DNA of 64,000 bases from Enterovibrio sp045679545 (GTDB lineage Bacteria; Pseudomonadota; Gammaproteobacteria; Enterobacterales; Vibrionaceae). The stretch covers positions 1,178,001 through 1,242,000 of the forward strand of contig NZ_CP166195.1 of NCBI RefSeq assembly GCF_045679545.1. The letters run 5' to 3'. Positions 26,310 through 35,491 of the stretch are shown here, one piece after another (positions within the stretch are counted from its first letter, which is position 1; each line of letters starts with the position of its first letter). Made by a program: the position numbers and the translations under genes. The notes beneath the pieces are model-generated. The model had not been told where the DNA came from. It did no database searches and saw nothing but the letters and a program-made list of their open reading frames with translations.

Positions 26310-26918
26310 ATGGAAACCATTTTAAATATTGTGCGTGATTACGGCCTGCTGAGTTACGCCATCCTCTTTTTGTACTGTGGTTTGAAAAGCGGATCTTTAC
26401 CGCTTTTTGCTGGTATTGCCGCCCATTTTGGCGCGTTGAACGTCGCATTGGTCGCGACAGTGGTTTTCGCTGGTGGCTATCTAGGTGATGAATTGCGTTT
26501 CTACTTGGGCAGAAAATATGGCGTTGCGAAGCTTTCTTCGAACCCGAGATATCGACAATCGGTGAACACCGCCAAACTGCTGCTCGACCGTTATGGCAAA
26601 GCCTATATCTTCCTTTATCGCTATCCCAAAGGCATGCGAACCATAGGTGCCTTGCCAGTGGCATTAAGTGATATGCGCTGGCCTGTTTTCACGGCATTGA
26701 ATTTTGCGTCGGCAGTGACGTGGACGTTTGCTCTCGTTGGCACCGGCTATCTGTTTGGCTCGGCACTTGAACACACAGTGGGGGATAACTGGGGGCTATT
26801 CAGTGTGGGACTGCTTGCTGCGTTTTCGTTAATGACCTATCTCGCTTGGCGTCGCGTGAGTGCATTGGCGAAAGAAACACCAAGGGCTGAATCAACGACG
26901 TTAGCCACTCGGCTTTAG
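26310..26918 (+). CDS. DedA family membrane protein
   Basis: A 202-aa membrane protein of the DedA/SNARE-associated group: GSLPLFAGIAAHFGALN, the GGYLGDELRFYLGRKYG segment, and FLYRYPKGMRTIGALPVA, where DedA proteins have a conserved F-x-RF-P-x-R-T/G pattern. Members are linked to lipid-carrier recycling and membrane homeostasis. No strong ribosome site is seen before the ATG, and the preceding ~220 bp belong to the divergent riboswitch side. Confidence 0.85.
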   Translation: METILNIVRDYGLLSYAILFLYCGLKSGSLPLFAGIAAHFGALNVALVATVVFAGGYLGDELRFYLGRKYGVAKLSSNPRYRQSVNTAKLLLDRYGKAYIFLYRYPKGMRTIGALPVALSDMRWPVFTALNFASAVTWTFALVGTGYLFGSALEHTVGDNWGLFSVGLLAAFSLMTYLAWRRVSALAKETPRAESTTLATRL

Positions 26919-27032
26919 ACGTAATTAAAACAGGTCAGCTGACGCTGTCGTCGCAGAAATCTTGCCAATGCTACGAGCAGAATGGGATTCTTCGCCCACG
27001 CTTAAACATTCATTTTTGCGTGTGGCGAAAGC

Positions 27033-27509
27033 ATGTTGAAACAACCGAAAGCGCTTAGGGCAATTGCCTTGTTGGAAGCATCAAAAGGTACGCTGGCGAT
27101 CATCGTCGGTTTGTCCCTTCATGAACTTGGCGGACGGGAAATACAGTCTCTGTTTGAAGAGTTAGTGCAGCATCTGCATTTAAATCCTGCGAGTGAGTAT
27201 CCCAGTGTGATCCATCATGCGATTGCCAAAATCAACGACAAAAACATCACCATTATTGCACTGGGTTCATTGCTGTACGCTTCAGTGCGGTTCGTCGAAG
27301 CCTTCGGCTTATGGCGCGGATACGCTTGGACAGAATGGTTTGCGCTCGCGAGTGGTGCTATTTATTTGCCGTTTGAGATCTATGGTGTGGTCACACAAAA
27401 TAGGTTGTTAGATTGGCTAGCTCTGGTGATTAACCTTATCGTGATAGGTTACATGGCATTGTTGATACAGCGGCGGCGTAAAGAAAAAAGTGCCAGGCAT
27501 TTTCCGTAA
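27033..27509 (+). CDS. DUF2127 family membrane protein
   Basis: A 158-aa protein with about four hydrophobic segments. The opening KALRAIALLEASKGTLAIIV and the later YASVRFVEAFGLWRGYAWTEWFA match the DUF2127 family. The function is unknown. It lies 114 bp behind the DedA gene on the same strand, perhaps as a separate unit. Confidence 0.75.
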   Translation: MLKQPKALRAIALLEASKGTLAIIVGLSLHELGGREIQSLFEELVQHLHLNPASEYPSVIHHAIAKINDKNITIIALGSLLYASVRFVEAFGLWRGYAWTEWFALASGAIYLPFEIYGVVTQNRLLDWLALVINLIVIGYMALLIQRRRKEKSARHFP

Positions 27510-27524
27510 TCCGAACCCCAGTTT

Positions 27525-28970
27525 TTAGCGACTTTGGTTCGTTTCTGTTTTGTTACCCGCTTCATCTTCTTCGCTACCATTTTCTGGCGGCAGCTCCGCT
27601 TTTTGCTTTGATAAAGCGCGATGCAAAAGTTGGCTATAAAGCGGCTTGCCGCCCACTGCCTGCGCTGTCATGGTCGCGCCGAGCGACGTGATCAGCAGGG
27701 GCAAGATTAGCTCGTAATTGTGGGTGAGCTCTATCACCAATAAAATACCGGTGACAGGCGCTCTGACTGTCGCGGCAAACAACGCGCCCATGCCCGCCAC
27801 CGCGAACATTCCCATCGTGATATCGAGATCAGGGAACAGCATGATACAGACAGCGCCAAAACAGGTGCCGAACAATGTCCCTAGCGCCAGCATAGGCGCA
27901 AATACGCCACCGGGTGCGCCTGATGAAAAACACGCCAGCGTGGTAATAGCTCTCGCAAAAAACAGCATCAGTAACAGCGACAACGAGAAAGTGCCGGAGA
28001 CGGCATCAGGGATAAGATCCGCCCCCTCACCTGTAAGTTTGGGAAGGAATAGAGCTAACAGGCCAAACACCGCCCCCAATGTTGCGCCAATACCCACGAA
28101 GCGTTTTGTTTCATGACGATGAAAGCGCTCGAAGCCGTCCATTGACATAATCACAAGACGATTAAACAACACGCCGATAAAGCCAAAGACCAAGCCTAAA
28201 ACCAAAAATAGCGCCAGTGACGCGAGTGGCACTTCATCATGGGCGGGAAGGGGGATCATTGCGCCTTGCCCAAGAAAAAATCGGTAAGTAATGGTCGCCA
28301 TGATGGAGGCAATCATGACAGCTTTGATGGAAATAAGGTTGTATTTAAACTGCGGACGCATTTCCTCAATCACAAACATGATCCCAGCCAACGGCGCATT
28401 AAAAGCGGCAGCAAGGCCAGCCGCTGCGCCAGCCGCAACCAAGGAATGGCGGCTTTCATCGCTGTCAATTTTGAATATGTCTGTCAGCATTCTGCCGACA
28501 CTCGCGCCCATTTGTACGGAAGGGCCTTCCCGACCAAGCACCAAGCCTGCGCCAATCGCGCCAATACCGCCAAAAAACTTCACGGGGATCACCCGCCACC
28601 AACGTACAGGGCGAACACCATCTAGTGCACCTTCAATCTCAGGGATGCCAGAGCCTGCCGCTTCAGGTGCCACGCGTATCACAAGATAAAAGCCAAACGC
28701 AGATAAAATCGAACTGCTCAGCATAATGACAAGAATGGTCGACCATGCCAGATCAGAGCGCCCATCCAGCCAATGCTCACGTTGATTGATGACCCAATCG
28801 ATAGTGATATCAAAGAAAGTACACAGAAGCCCTGCAAATAGGCCAACAAACACGGAGAGAAATAAAATGGGCAGGGAGCTTTTGTGAGTGGCAAGAAAGC
28901 GCCGCATGACGCCTGAAGTTGGCTTCCTTTCTGGATTGCTATCGGTATCATCACCAGATGGGGTGGTCAT
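27525..28970 (-). CDS. clcA: H+/Cl- exchange transporter
   Basis: A 481-aa chloride-channel family protein. All three selectivity motifs are seen: GSGIPEIEGAL, LVLGREGPSVQMGAS (with the gating glutamate) and GAPGGVFAPMLALG. E. coli ClcA is 473 aa. The hydrophilic N-terminus (about 25 residues) and the acidic C-terminal tail extend the core. ClcA exchanges chloride for protons and helps in extreme acid. It is convergent with the DUF2127 gene, 15 bp apart. Confidence 0.92.
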   Translation of the reverse strand: MTTPSGDDTDSNPERKPTSGVMRRFLATHKSSLPILFLSVFVGLFAGLLCTFFDITIDWVINQREHWLDGRSDLAWSTILVIMLSSSILSAFGFYLVIRVAPEAAGSGIPEIEGALDGVRPVRWWRVIPVKFFGGIGAIGAGLVLGREGPSVQMGASVGRMLTDIFKIDSDESRHSLVAAGAAAGLAAAFNAPLAGIMFVIEEMRPQFKYNLISIKAVMIASIMATITYRFFLGQGAMIPLPAHDEVPLASLALFLVLGLVFGFIGVLFNRLVIMSMDGFERFHRHETKRFVGIGATLGAVFGLLALFLPKLTGEGADLIPDAVSGTFSLSLLLMLFFARAITTLACFSSGAPGGVFAPMLALGTLFGTCFGAVCIMLFPDLDITMGMFAVAGMGALFAATVRAPVTGILLVIELTHNYELILPLLITSLGATMTAQAVGGKPLYSQLLHRALSKQKAELPPENGSEEDEAGNKTETNQSR

Positions 28971-29240
28971 ACAGCTTCATTCCCTATGAATTACTAGATA
29001 CCTAACCAGCATAGAGCAGTTATGTGGCTCACTATTCTTCGGAAATGATACAGGTCGCGATCAAACGCTTACTGATGTAATCGACGTATAAAAAACGTCA
29101 TCACAAAGGCGACGAGGCTCAAGATAAGCAAAAGCCAAAATACAGCACGTTATTTGACGCTGACTGCTTTTGAACTACGTGTATCATTCCGCGAAGCACA
29201 ATTTGTAATGACGCTTTAGCCGCGCGAAAAGGAAGTAGAA

Positions 29241-29786
29241 ATGAAAATCGTAAGTGCGCGTTTAGAAGATATGCCTGATTTGTTTGCGTACCTAAACCGC
29301 CAGTTAGAACAAAACGGGGCAGAGGGCGGAGCCTTGTTTCAGCCATTGTCTCGCGACGAATGTGTTGTTTCTGACGATTTAAAGAAGCGCTTTAACGATG
29401 GTGTCCTGGCCGACCGAAAATCGTCAAACTGGCGTAAGGTCTGGTTGGCGAAAAACAGCAGCGGAAACATTGTGGGTCACATTGATTTACGGCACTATGC
29501 CGACGCGCATTGTAGCCATCGCGTGTTGCTGGGGATGGGCGTTGATCGCGCTGCTCGTCGTCAGGGGTTAGGTGAATCACTTCTTAAAGCCGCGATCGCT
29601 TTCTGCCAGAACGACGAAAAAACCGAATGGCTGGATTTGAATGTGATTGGCTGCAACGAGAAAGCCATCTCGCTATACCGTAAGCTCGGATTTGAACAAC
29701 TGGGCGAGATTTCTGATTACTACCGTATTGATGGCCAAAGCTACTCGGAGCTGACATTTGCATTGCCAACATCTCATAAGAGCTGA
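29241..29786 (+). CDS. GNAT family N-acetyltransferase
   Basis: A 181-aa acetyltransferase with the acetyl-CoA loop motif GVDRAARRQGLGESLLKAAI and the following NVIGCNEKAISLYRKLGFEQ segment. AAAGGAAG stands 6-7 nt before the ATG. The substrate cannot be told. The 270 bp upstream contain no gene I can support. Confidence 0.85.
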   Translation: MKIVSARLEDMPDLFAYLNRQLEQNGAEGGALFQPLSRDECVVSDDLKKRFNDGVLADRKSSNWRKVWLAKNSSGNIVGHIDLRHYADAHCSHRVLLGMGVDRAARRQGLGESLLKAAIAFCQNDEKTEWLDLNVIGCNEKAISLYRKLGFEQLGEISDYYRIDGQSYSELTFALPTSHKS

Positions 29787-29847
29787 CGCACAAAGAAGCC
29801 GCCACCCTAATCGTCAGTCAATCAGAAAAAATACAGCGCGGTTAGCG

Positions 29848-30738
29848 TTAATTCAGTGACAAATGATGGTCGGAACGAAAATGTCGAGGTTGATGCGAAA
29901 TGGGGTCGATAAATTCCACCTCTTTGGCCAGCAACTGCAAGGGGGCTAAATAGTTGTCAGCGCTTAGAGGTTGCAATTCAGGGTAGTACTTGTCATTCAA
30001 AATCGGCCAGCCAAGCGTTTGCATGTGAACGCGCAGTTGATGGGTTTTACCTGTCACTGGATGCAGCTCAAACAGAGCCTTTTCGTTGGATTGCTTTAGG
30101 CATCGAATCACGGAATGGCTGTTGGCTTTACCCTCTGTGACCTGCATGCGAAAACGCGGTTCAGACTGCTCAATTCGGTTTTTCACTTCCCATTCACGAC
30201 CAACAATGTTTTCTCCCTCTCGAAGACTGGCAATCGCTTGGTAGGTTTTGTGTATTTGCCGCGTTTCGAACAAATGATGGTAAAGATGGCTCGTCTCAGG
30301 GTTGACTGAAAACATGACTAAGCCCGCTGTCACTCGGTCTAACCGATGTAACGCTTGCAGTTCCGATATACCGGTACTTTTTCGTAACCGATTCTGCAAA
30401 CATTCATTCACGTAAACACCGCCGGGTAAAACCGCGAGGAAATGGGGTTTGTAAACCACCACAATGTGCTCATCCTGGAATAGGATCTCTTCTTTGAAGG
30501 GAACACGAGGCTCGTTTTCAACTTCTCTGTAGTAGTAGATCCGCTGTTGCGGTTGAAACAGAGATTGCGCGGAAACGCGTGTTCCATCGTGGTAATGAAC
30601 CTTGCCATCAGCCATGCGTTGCTGCCAGACCTGAGCGTCAATGAAGGGAAACTTGATAACGAGGTATTCCAACACGGTTGAAACACCCGGATTGGTCTGC
30701 GGTAGGCTCAATTTTGAGGGATAGACGGAAATGGTCAT
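29848..30738 (-). CDS. RluA-family pseudouridine synthase
   Basis: A protein of about 296 aa of the RluA/TruC family: ALHRLDRVTAGLVMFS carries the catalytic Asp in the HRLDxxTSG-type motif, and HPVTGKTHQLRVHMQTLGWP is the conserved second motif. It likely modifies 23S rRNA or tRNA. The start is uncertain: the ATG at 30738 gives a compact N-terminus, but an in-frame ATG at 30774 adds 12 residues and neither has a clear ribosome site. Confidence 0.82.
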   Translation of the reverse strand: MTISVYPSKLSLPQTNPGVSTVLEYLVIKFPFIDAQVWQQRMADGKVHYHDGTRVSAQSLFQPQQRIYYYREVENEPRVPFKEEILFQDEHIVVVYKPHFLAVLPGGVYVNECLQNRLRKSTGISELQALHRLDRVTAGLVMFSVNPETSHLYHHLFETRQIHKTYQAIASLREGENIVGREWEVKNRIEQSEPRFRMQVTEGKANSHSVIRCLKQSNEKALFELHPVTGKTHQLRVHMQTLGWPILNDKYYPELQPLSADNYLAPLQLLAKEVEFIDPISHQPRHFRSDHHLSLN

Positions 30739-31089
30739 TGAATGGTCCAGTTCATACCCAAATATCTTGAGCATATGAAGACAGCAGACGCGGATTTGCG
30801 TCTGGATAGAATGCAGCCCTCTTATTGTACTGTCGACGATTTGTTGTATCGAGGATCTGTTTTATCGACGATCGTAGTGGATGACAAAACTAGCGATAAG
30901 AGTGCGATGCATTTTAAAGGATAATACCGTGTCGCACCCGCGCTAATATCATGACCTGTCTTTGATAGCACCCAAGCCTCTGTGACCACAGAACGCTTTT
31001 TAGCCACCCAAACCTCTACCACTCAAACTGCTACCACCACCAGACGCAAATTCTCTCGTTTTGACTTGGGTGCTTGGGTTTCAATGTCG
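30739..31089. other. Intergenic region without a recognised gene
   Basis: About 350 bp between the pseudouridine synthase and the GGDEF gene. Short open frames exist on both strands but have no ribosome site or family likeness. A short imperfect direct repeat (TCGACGAT at 30833 and 30867) is present. I see nothing functional here. Confidence 0.4.
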
Positions 31090-32628
31090 TCATACTGAGC
31101 AGCATTTGTCGGAGAATGTGTAATTGTTTTTCCCGTTACGCTTAATTTCATACATCGCGTGGTCGGCAAGTGTCACAAGCTCTTGAGGTGTGTTGGCATG
31201 GTCAGGGTATAAGGAAATACCAATACTGGCGGTTACCCTTACTTCTACATCGCCAAAGTGGAATGGATTGGAGACGGTTTGAATCATTCTTTCTGACACT
31301 TTGTAAATCGTTTCAGTGTCAGTAATGTTGGTTAACGTGATCAAAAATTCGTCGCCACCAATACGCGCGACAGTATCAATATCTCTTACACAGGCACTCA
31401 ATCGCTCGGTGGTTTTCTTTAACACCAGATCGCCTGCATCATGGCCGTGAGTGTCATTCACTGATTTAAAACCATCGAGATCAACAAATAACACAGCCAC
31501 TTTTCGATGATGTGCTTTTGCATGAGCCATTGCGTTGGTCAGGCGTTCCATGGAAAGTTTTCGAGTGGGCAGTCCCGTCAGTGTGTCGTGATTCGCTAAA
31601 TGGTCGATGTGTTTTTTCGCTTCTTTTAAATCAGTGATGTCTTCTTTTACTGCAACAAAATGACTGATTTCACCGTTCCGTTGTTTCACTGGCGCTATTG
31701 AAGCAATTTCCCAAAAGAATTCGCCGCTCTTCTTGCGATTATAAAACTCACCCCGCCAAATTTTCCCCGTGGAAATTTGATTCCAAAGCGAAGCGTATTC
31801 GTTCTTGGACATTTCACCTGATTTCAATATACGAGGATTTTGTCCAATGAGCTCTTCGGGAAGATAGCCTGTTTTTTCAGTGAACGCCGGGTTGACATAG
31901 TGAATCAAACCCTTGCGATCGGTAATGATTATTGATGAAGCGGATTGCTCTACCGCAAGAGAAACGATCCTGAATTCTGACTCAAGCACTGAATAAGTTA
32001 ATAATATCAGCGTAATCGCCATGCCGCTGATGATGAATATTCCGGCTAAGAATACAAATGATGAAGTCAGGTTTGGGTCCATAAAATACTGGCCCGTTGG
32101 CAAAAATAACGAGAGCAGCCCTCGTGTGCCATGAAGAATGGCAAAGAGCCCGAACACGGTCGCGACAGCGAATCCGGCTGATCGCCAAGGTGCTTTTTTC
32201 TCACCCATAAAAGTCACAACGACACCGCCACAACTGAGGAAAAATGCGACGGAAAGGGTAGTTATTCGAATGTCTAAATTTGGGTCGATGTAATTGAAAT
32301 AGTAAAAAAGAACGGCAGCAACAGGGAGCAAACCATAATCCAAAATTAGAACGGGTGGGCGGCCTACAAAAATCCGGATACCACGAAAAATGAGTTGAAA
32401 ACCGATGACATAGAGCGAATTGGCAACGACGAGAGAGAGAAAGTCAGGAAGCGATCCTCGCGTTGAAATCAATATGCTGCCAAGGGCAACGCAAGACATT
32501 CCTACCGCCCAAAAGCCAATTCCATTTCGTGTTGACTGCGAGCGCCATAGCGAAATTAGCGCTACTGCCGAACCAATTGAAATAAGCGCCGTTACAATAA
32601 GTAAAGTGCGGTTATCTAGTGCAAGCAT
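31090..32628 (-). CDS. Membrane diguanylate cyclase with PAS domain
   Basis: A 512-aa protein from the ATG at 32628 (CAGGAAATGG directly upstream; the frame is open 18 codons further). The N-terminal ~220 residues hold about seven hydrophobic helices, an integral sensor domain. A PAS domain follows (VEQSASSIIITDRKGLIHYV to AVKEDITDL), then a GGDEF domain with RIGGDEFLITL. RDID lies five residues before GGDEF, so the inhibitory I-site (RxxD) is present. It should make cyclic-di-GMP in response to a membrane or cytoplasmic signal and be feedback-inhibited. Confidence 0.92.
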   Translation of the reverse strand: MLALDNRTLLIVTALISIGSAVALISLWRSQSTRNGIGFWAVGMSCVALGSILISTRGSLPDFLSLVVANSLYVIGFQLIFRGIRIFVGRPPVLILDYGLLPVAAVLFYYFNYIDPNLDIRITTLSVAFFLSCGGVVVTFMGEKKAPWRSAGFAVATVFGLFAILHGTRGLLSLFLPTGQYFMDPNLTSSFVFLAGIFIISGMAITLILLTYSVLESEFRIVSLAVEQSASSIIITDRKGLIHYVNPAFTEKTGYLPEELIGQNPRILKSGEMSKNEYASLWNQISTGKIWRGEFYNRKKSGEFFWEIASIAPVKQRNGEISHFVAVKEDITDLKEAKKHIDHLANHDTLTGLPTRKLSMERLTNAMAHAKAHHRKVAVLFVDLDGFKSVNDTHGHDAGDLVLKKTTERLSACVRDIDTVARIGGDEFLITLTNITDTETIYKVSERMIQTVSNPFHFGDVEVRVTASIGISLYPDHANTPQELVTLADHAMYEIKRNGKNNYTFSDKCCSV

Positions 32629-33040
32629 CCATTTCCTGCCTTGTAGTGATCTAATTTTTTGGACAACCCCGAGCAAGGTCAAAATGCTCGTTGAGACAAA
32701 CGTTCCGTTTTTTTAGCGTATTTCATAATGAAATTAGCAAATTCATGACATGGGCATTTTTGCATATAAAACAAACAGTGAATGGCAAGCGTTAATAATG
32801 CTCTCTTTGTGAGAGTGTATTGCGTCTAATCATGGTGTCACTGGGTGTAAGCATCATTCGAAATCGTTTTAAGCATGACGATAAAATAAGCAAAAATGCG
32901 CATATATTTAACAGTGATATTATATTAGCGTTAAGTGGCAATTTTTGACATTCATATGAATGATTTTTTGAGGGTTTTTGCTCGCAGTGCGAACTTATTT
33001 CTCGCTGCGCTGTGATTTTTGCGTCAGTTAGCGTGTTGTC

Positions 33041-33082
33041 TTTCTTCTTTCTTCTTTCTTCTTTCTTCTCTCTTCTCTCTTC
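33041..33082. repeat. Heptanucleotide microsatellite (TTTCTTC)4(TCTCTTC)2
   Basis: Four perfect TTTCTTC units followed by two TCTCTTC units, 42 bp, pure pyrimidine on the plus strand. It lies about 320 bp before betI and 410 bp from the GGDEF gene start. Confidence 0.9.
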
Positions 33083-33341
33083 TCTGTCTGCCAGTTCGCA
33101 CATTTCCCCAGTGACCAGGTGCTGAATGTTACGGAAAGGAACGTCAATGTTGTTCGCAGAAACCCAGTGGCAATGCTTAGTGTGCTAAATAATTAGCCAG
33201 TTGAATTGCATGGGTGTCTGTGTGTGGTTTTATGTAAATTATTGAATTTTAATTATATATACCGTTTCGTTCATATTGATTTACTTTTACACATCAAATC
33301 TTCTTTTGACAACAAGTGCTTTATTTGTAAGTCTTATTTTA

Positions 33342-33355
33342 ATTGAACGTTCAAT
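33342..33355. promoter_or_regulatory. Putative BetI operator
   Basis: ATTGAACGTTCAAT is a perfect 14-bp inverted repeat 46 bp before betI. It has the form of TetR-family sites found in front of bet operons, where BetI represses until choline is present. Confidence 0.75.
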
Positions 33356-33400
33356 CAAAAAACATTTTTGCTACATTTTTAACCAATCAAGGAGGGTTCG

Positions 33401-34012
33401 ATGCCAAAAGTAGGGATGCCCGCAATTCGCCGCCCACAGCTCGTTGAGGCAACCATGTCTGCCATTGACGATGTTGGTTTGGCCGGAGCAAGTGTCGCCC
33501 TGATCAGCCGAAAGGCTGGGGTATCAGCGGGGATCATTAACCATTACTTTGGTGGCAAACACGGATTGCTAGAAGAAACCATGCGTTCTGTGCTCCGTGA
33601 ACTCTCTAAGGGTGTTCAACAAAGGTTGAACATGACCGATCCAAACGATGCCAAAGGGCGCATTCTCGCCATTGTTGATGGCAACTTCGACCCCAATCAG
33701 GTGAGCAGCAAAGTGACCAAAACCTGGCTGGCATTCTGGTCTCATGCCATGCACGACCCCGCTTTATTTAGACTCCAACACGTCAACGAAAGGCGTCTGC
33801 TTTCACATCTTCGCGTTGAACTCAAAAAACTGATGCCCTCGGATCGCGCTGCGTTTGTTGCGCAGGGAATTGCTGCGTTGGTTGACGGCATCTGGCTTCG
33901 TGGGGCGCTCAATCCGCAAGGTATCGATTCGCTAGAAGCGGTTGCGACGATTGAAGACTACCTCGAACGCCAACTTCAAGACTTTCCATCCATATCAAAA
34001 GGCAATAATTAA
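33401..34012 (+). CDS. betI: Choline-responsive TetR-family repressor BetI
   Basis: A 203-aa repressor. The N-terminal helix-turn-helix segment ASVALISRKAGVSAGIINHY is typical, and GGKHGLLEETMRSVLREL continues the family pattern. AAGGAGGG precedes the ATG at a good distance. The stop is directly followed by the betB start with no gap. It likely binds the palindrome at 33342 and controls betIBA-choXWV. Confidence 0.93.
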   Translation: MPKVGMPAIRRPQLVEATMSAIDDVGLAGASVALISRKAGVSAGIINHYFGGKHGLLEETMRSVLRELSKGVQQRLNMTDPNDAKGRILAIVDGNFDPNQVSSKVTKTWLAFWSHAMHDPALFRLQHVNERRLLSHLRVELKKLMPSDRAAFVAQGIAALVDGIWLRGALNPQGIDSLEAVATIEDYLERQLQDFPSISKGNN

Positions 34013-35473
34013 ATGGATATTAAACAGTTATACATTCACGGAGGCTACGTTGATGCGACCTCCGGCGAAACGTTTCAAACCCTAAACCCAGCAACGGGCG
34101 AAAAGCTGGCTGACGTGCAACAAGCGAGTCAGTCCGATGTGGATGCAGCAGTCAAATCAGCTTGGGAAGGCTTTCAGGTTTGGTCGGCAATGAGTGGTGC
34201 GGAACGTCGTGCTATTTTGAACCGCGCCGTGGCTATCTTGCGTGAACGCAATGATGAGCTGGCAGCACTAGAAGTGCTGGATACCGGTAAGCCGATACAA
34301 GAAGCGCAGTACGTTGATGTGGTGACAGGCGCAGACGTGATTGAATATTACGCGGGTCTGGCGGTGTCTATTCAAGGCGAACAGCAAAGCCTTGGTGAAA
34401 ATCAGTTCTTCTATACGCGCAAAGAGCCTTTGGGCGTATGTGCGGGCATTGGTGCATGGAACTATCCGATTCAAATCGCGATGTGGAAAGCGGGCCCAGC
34501 GTTGGCGGCAGGCAATGCCATGGTATTCAAGCCCTCAGAAGAAACCCCGTTAACCACGCTGAAACTGGCTGAGATCTTTACAGAAGCAGGCATGCCTGAT
34601 GGCGTGTTTAACGTGGTTCAGGGCGATTACCGTGTCGGACAGATGCTCTCTCGCCACAAGGATATCGTTAAGGTCTCGTTTACGGGCGAATGCGGAACGG
34701 GCAAGAAAGTCATGGCTGATGCAGCAGGCTCGCTGAAATCTGTCACGATGGAGCTAGGCGGCAAGTCACCACTGATCGTGTTTAACGATGCTGACATTGA
34801 TAACGCCGTTTCAGGTGCCATGCTTGCGAACTTCTACACCCAAGGTGAAGTGTGCACCAACGGCACTCGCGTGTTTGTACATGATGATATCTACGACACT
34901 TTCCTCGAAAAATTGGCAGCTCGAACAGACAAGCTAATTGTGGGCGACCCGACACATCCTGATAGCCAAATCGGCGCGTTGATCTCCAAAGACCATCTCG
35001 AAAAAGTGCTTGGCTTTATCGAACAAGGTAAGCAAACCGACGCGCGCTTGCTGTGCGGCGGCTACCAAGTTACCGAAGGTGGGCTGGACAAAGGTAACTT
35101 TGTTGCGCCGACCATCTTTGCTGATTGCACCGACGACATGCCTCACGTGAAACATGAGATTTTCGGCCCTGTGATGTCAGTGCTGCGTTTCAGCGATGAG
35201 CAAGAAGTGATTGCCCGTGCAAACGATACGCAGTATGGCCTTGCCGCTGGCGTGTTTACCACCAACTTCTCTCGCGCACACCGTATGATAGCCAAGTTGC
35301 AAGCGGGTATTTGTTGGATCAATAACTGGGGCGCATCGCCAGCAGAAATGCCCGTTGGCGGTTATAAACAGTCCGGTATTGGCCGCGAAAATGGCGTCGA
35401 AACACTGAATCATTACACCCAGACCAAGAGCGTTTACGTCGAGTTGGGTGATGTAGATAGCCCGTACGCGTAA
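34013..35473 (+). CDS. betB: Betaine-aldehyde dehydrogenase
   Basis: A 486-aa NAD(P)-dependent aldehyde dehydrogenase. The catalytic Glu lies in VTMELGGKSPLIVF and the Cys in FYTQGEVCTNGTRVF; the cofactor loop is VSFTGECGTGKKVM. It oxidises betaine aldehyde to glycine betaine, the second step of the choline pathway, and works with BetA encoded 18 bp downstream. Confidence 0.95.
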   Translation: MDIKQLYIHGGYVDATSGETFQTLNPATGEKLADVQQASQSDVDAAVKSAWEGFQVWSAMSGAERRAILNRAVAILRERNDELAALEVLDTGKPIQEAQYVDVVTGADVIEYYAGLAVSIQGEQQSLGENQFFYTRKEPLGVCAGIGAWNYPIQIAMWKAGPALAAGNAMVFKPSEETPLTTLKLAEIFTEAGMPDGVFNVVQGDYRVGQMLSRHKDIVKVSFTGECGTGKKVMADAAGSLKSVTMELGGKSPLIVFNDADIDNAVSGAMLANFYTQGEVCTNGTRVFVHDDIYDTFLEKLAARTDKLIVGDPTHPDSQIGALISKDHLEKVLGFIEQGKQTDARLLCGGYQVTEGGLDKGNFVAPTIFADCTDDMPHVKHEIFGPVMSVLRFSDEQEVIARANDTQYGLAAGVFTTNFSRAHRMIAKLQAGICWINNWGASPAEMPVGGYKQSGIGRENGVETLNHYTQTKSVYVELGDVDSPYA

Positions 35474-35491
35474 TAGGATTTTTTTAGCATC

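Larger units (their letters stand above)
32629..33400. other. 770-bp AT-rich intergenic region upstream of betI
   Basis: No gene can be supported. It holds a heptanucleotide repeat (33041-33082), AT-rich DNA, TTGACA at 33306-33311 as a possible -35, and the BetI-type palindrome at 33342-33355. Its unusual length suggests multiple regulatory inputs for the choline operon. Confidence 0.5.

Noticed and set aside
32792..33103. Minus-strand open frame of 103 codons covering the heptanucleotide repeat
   Set aside because: Low-complexity Glu/Lys/Arg run encoded by the repeat, no ribosome site, no family likeness. Kept only as a note on repeat variability.
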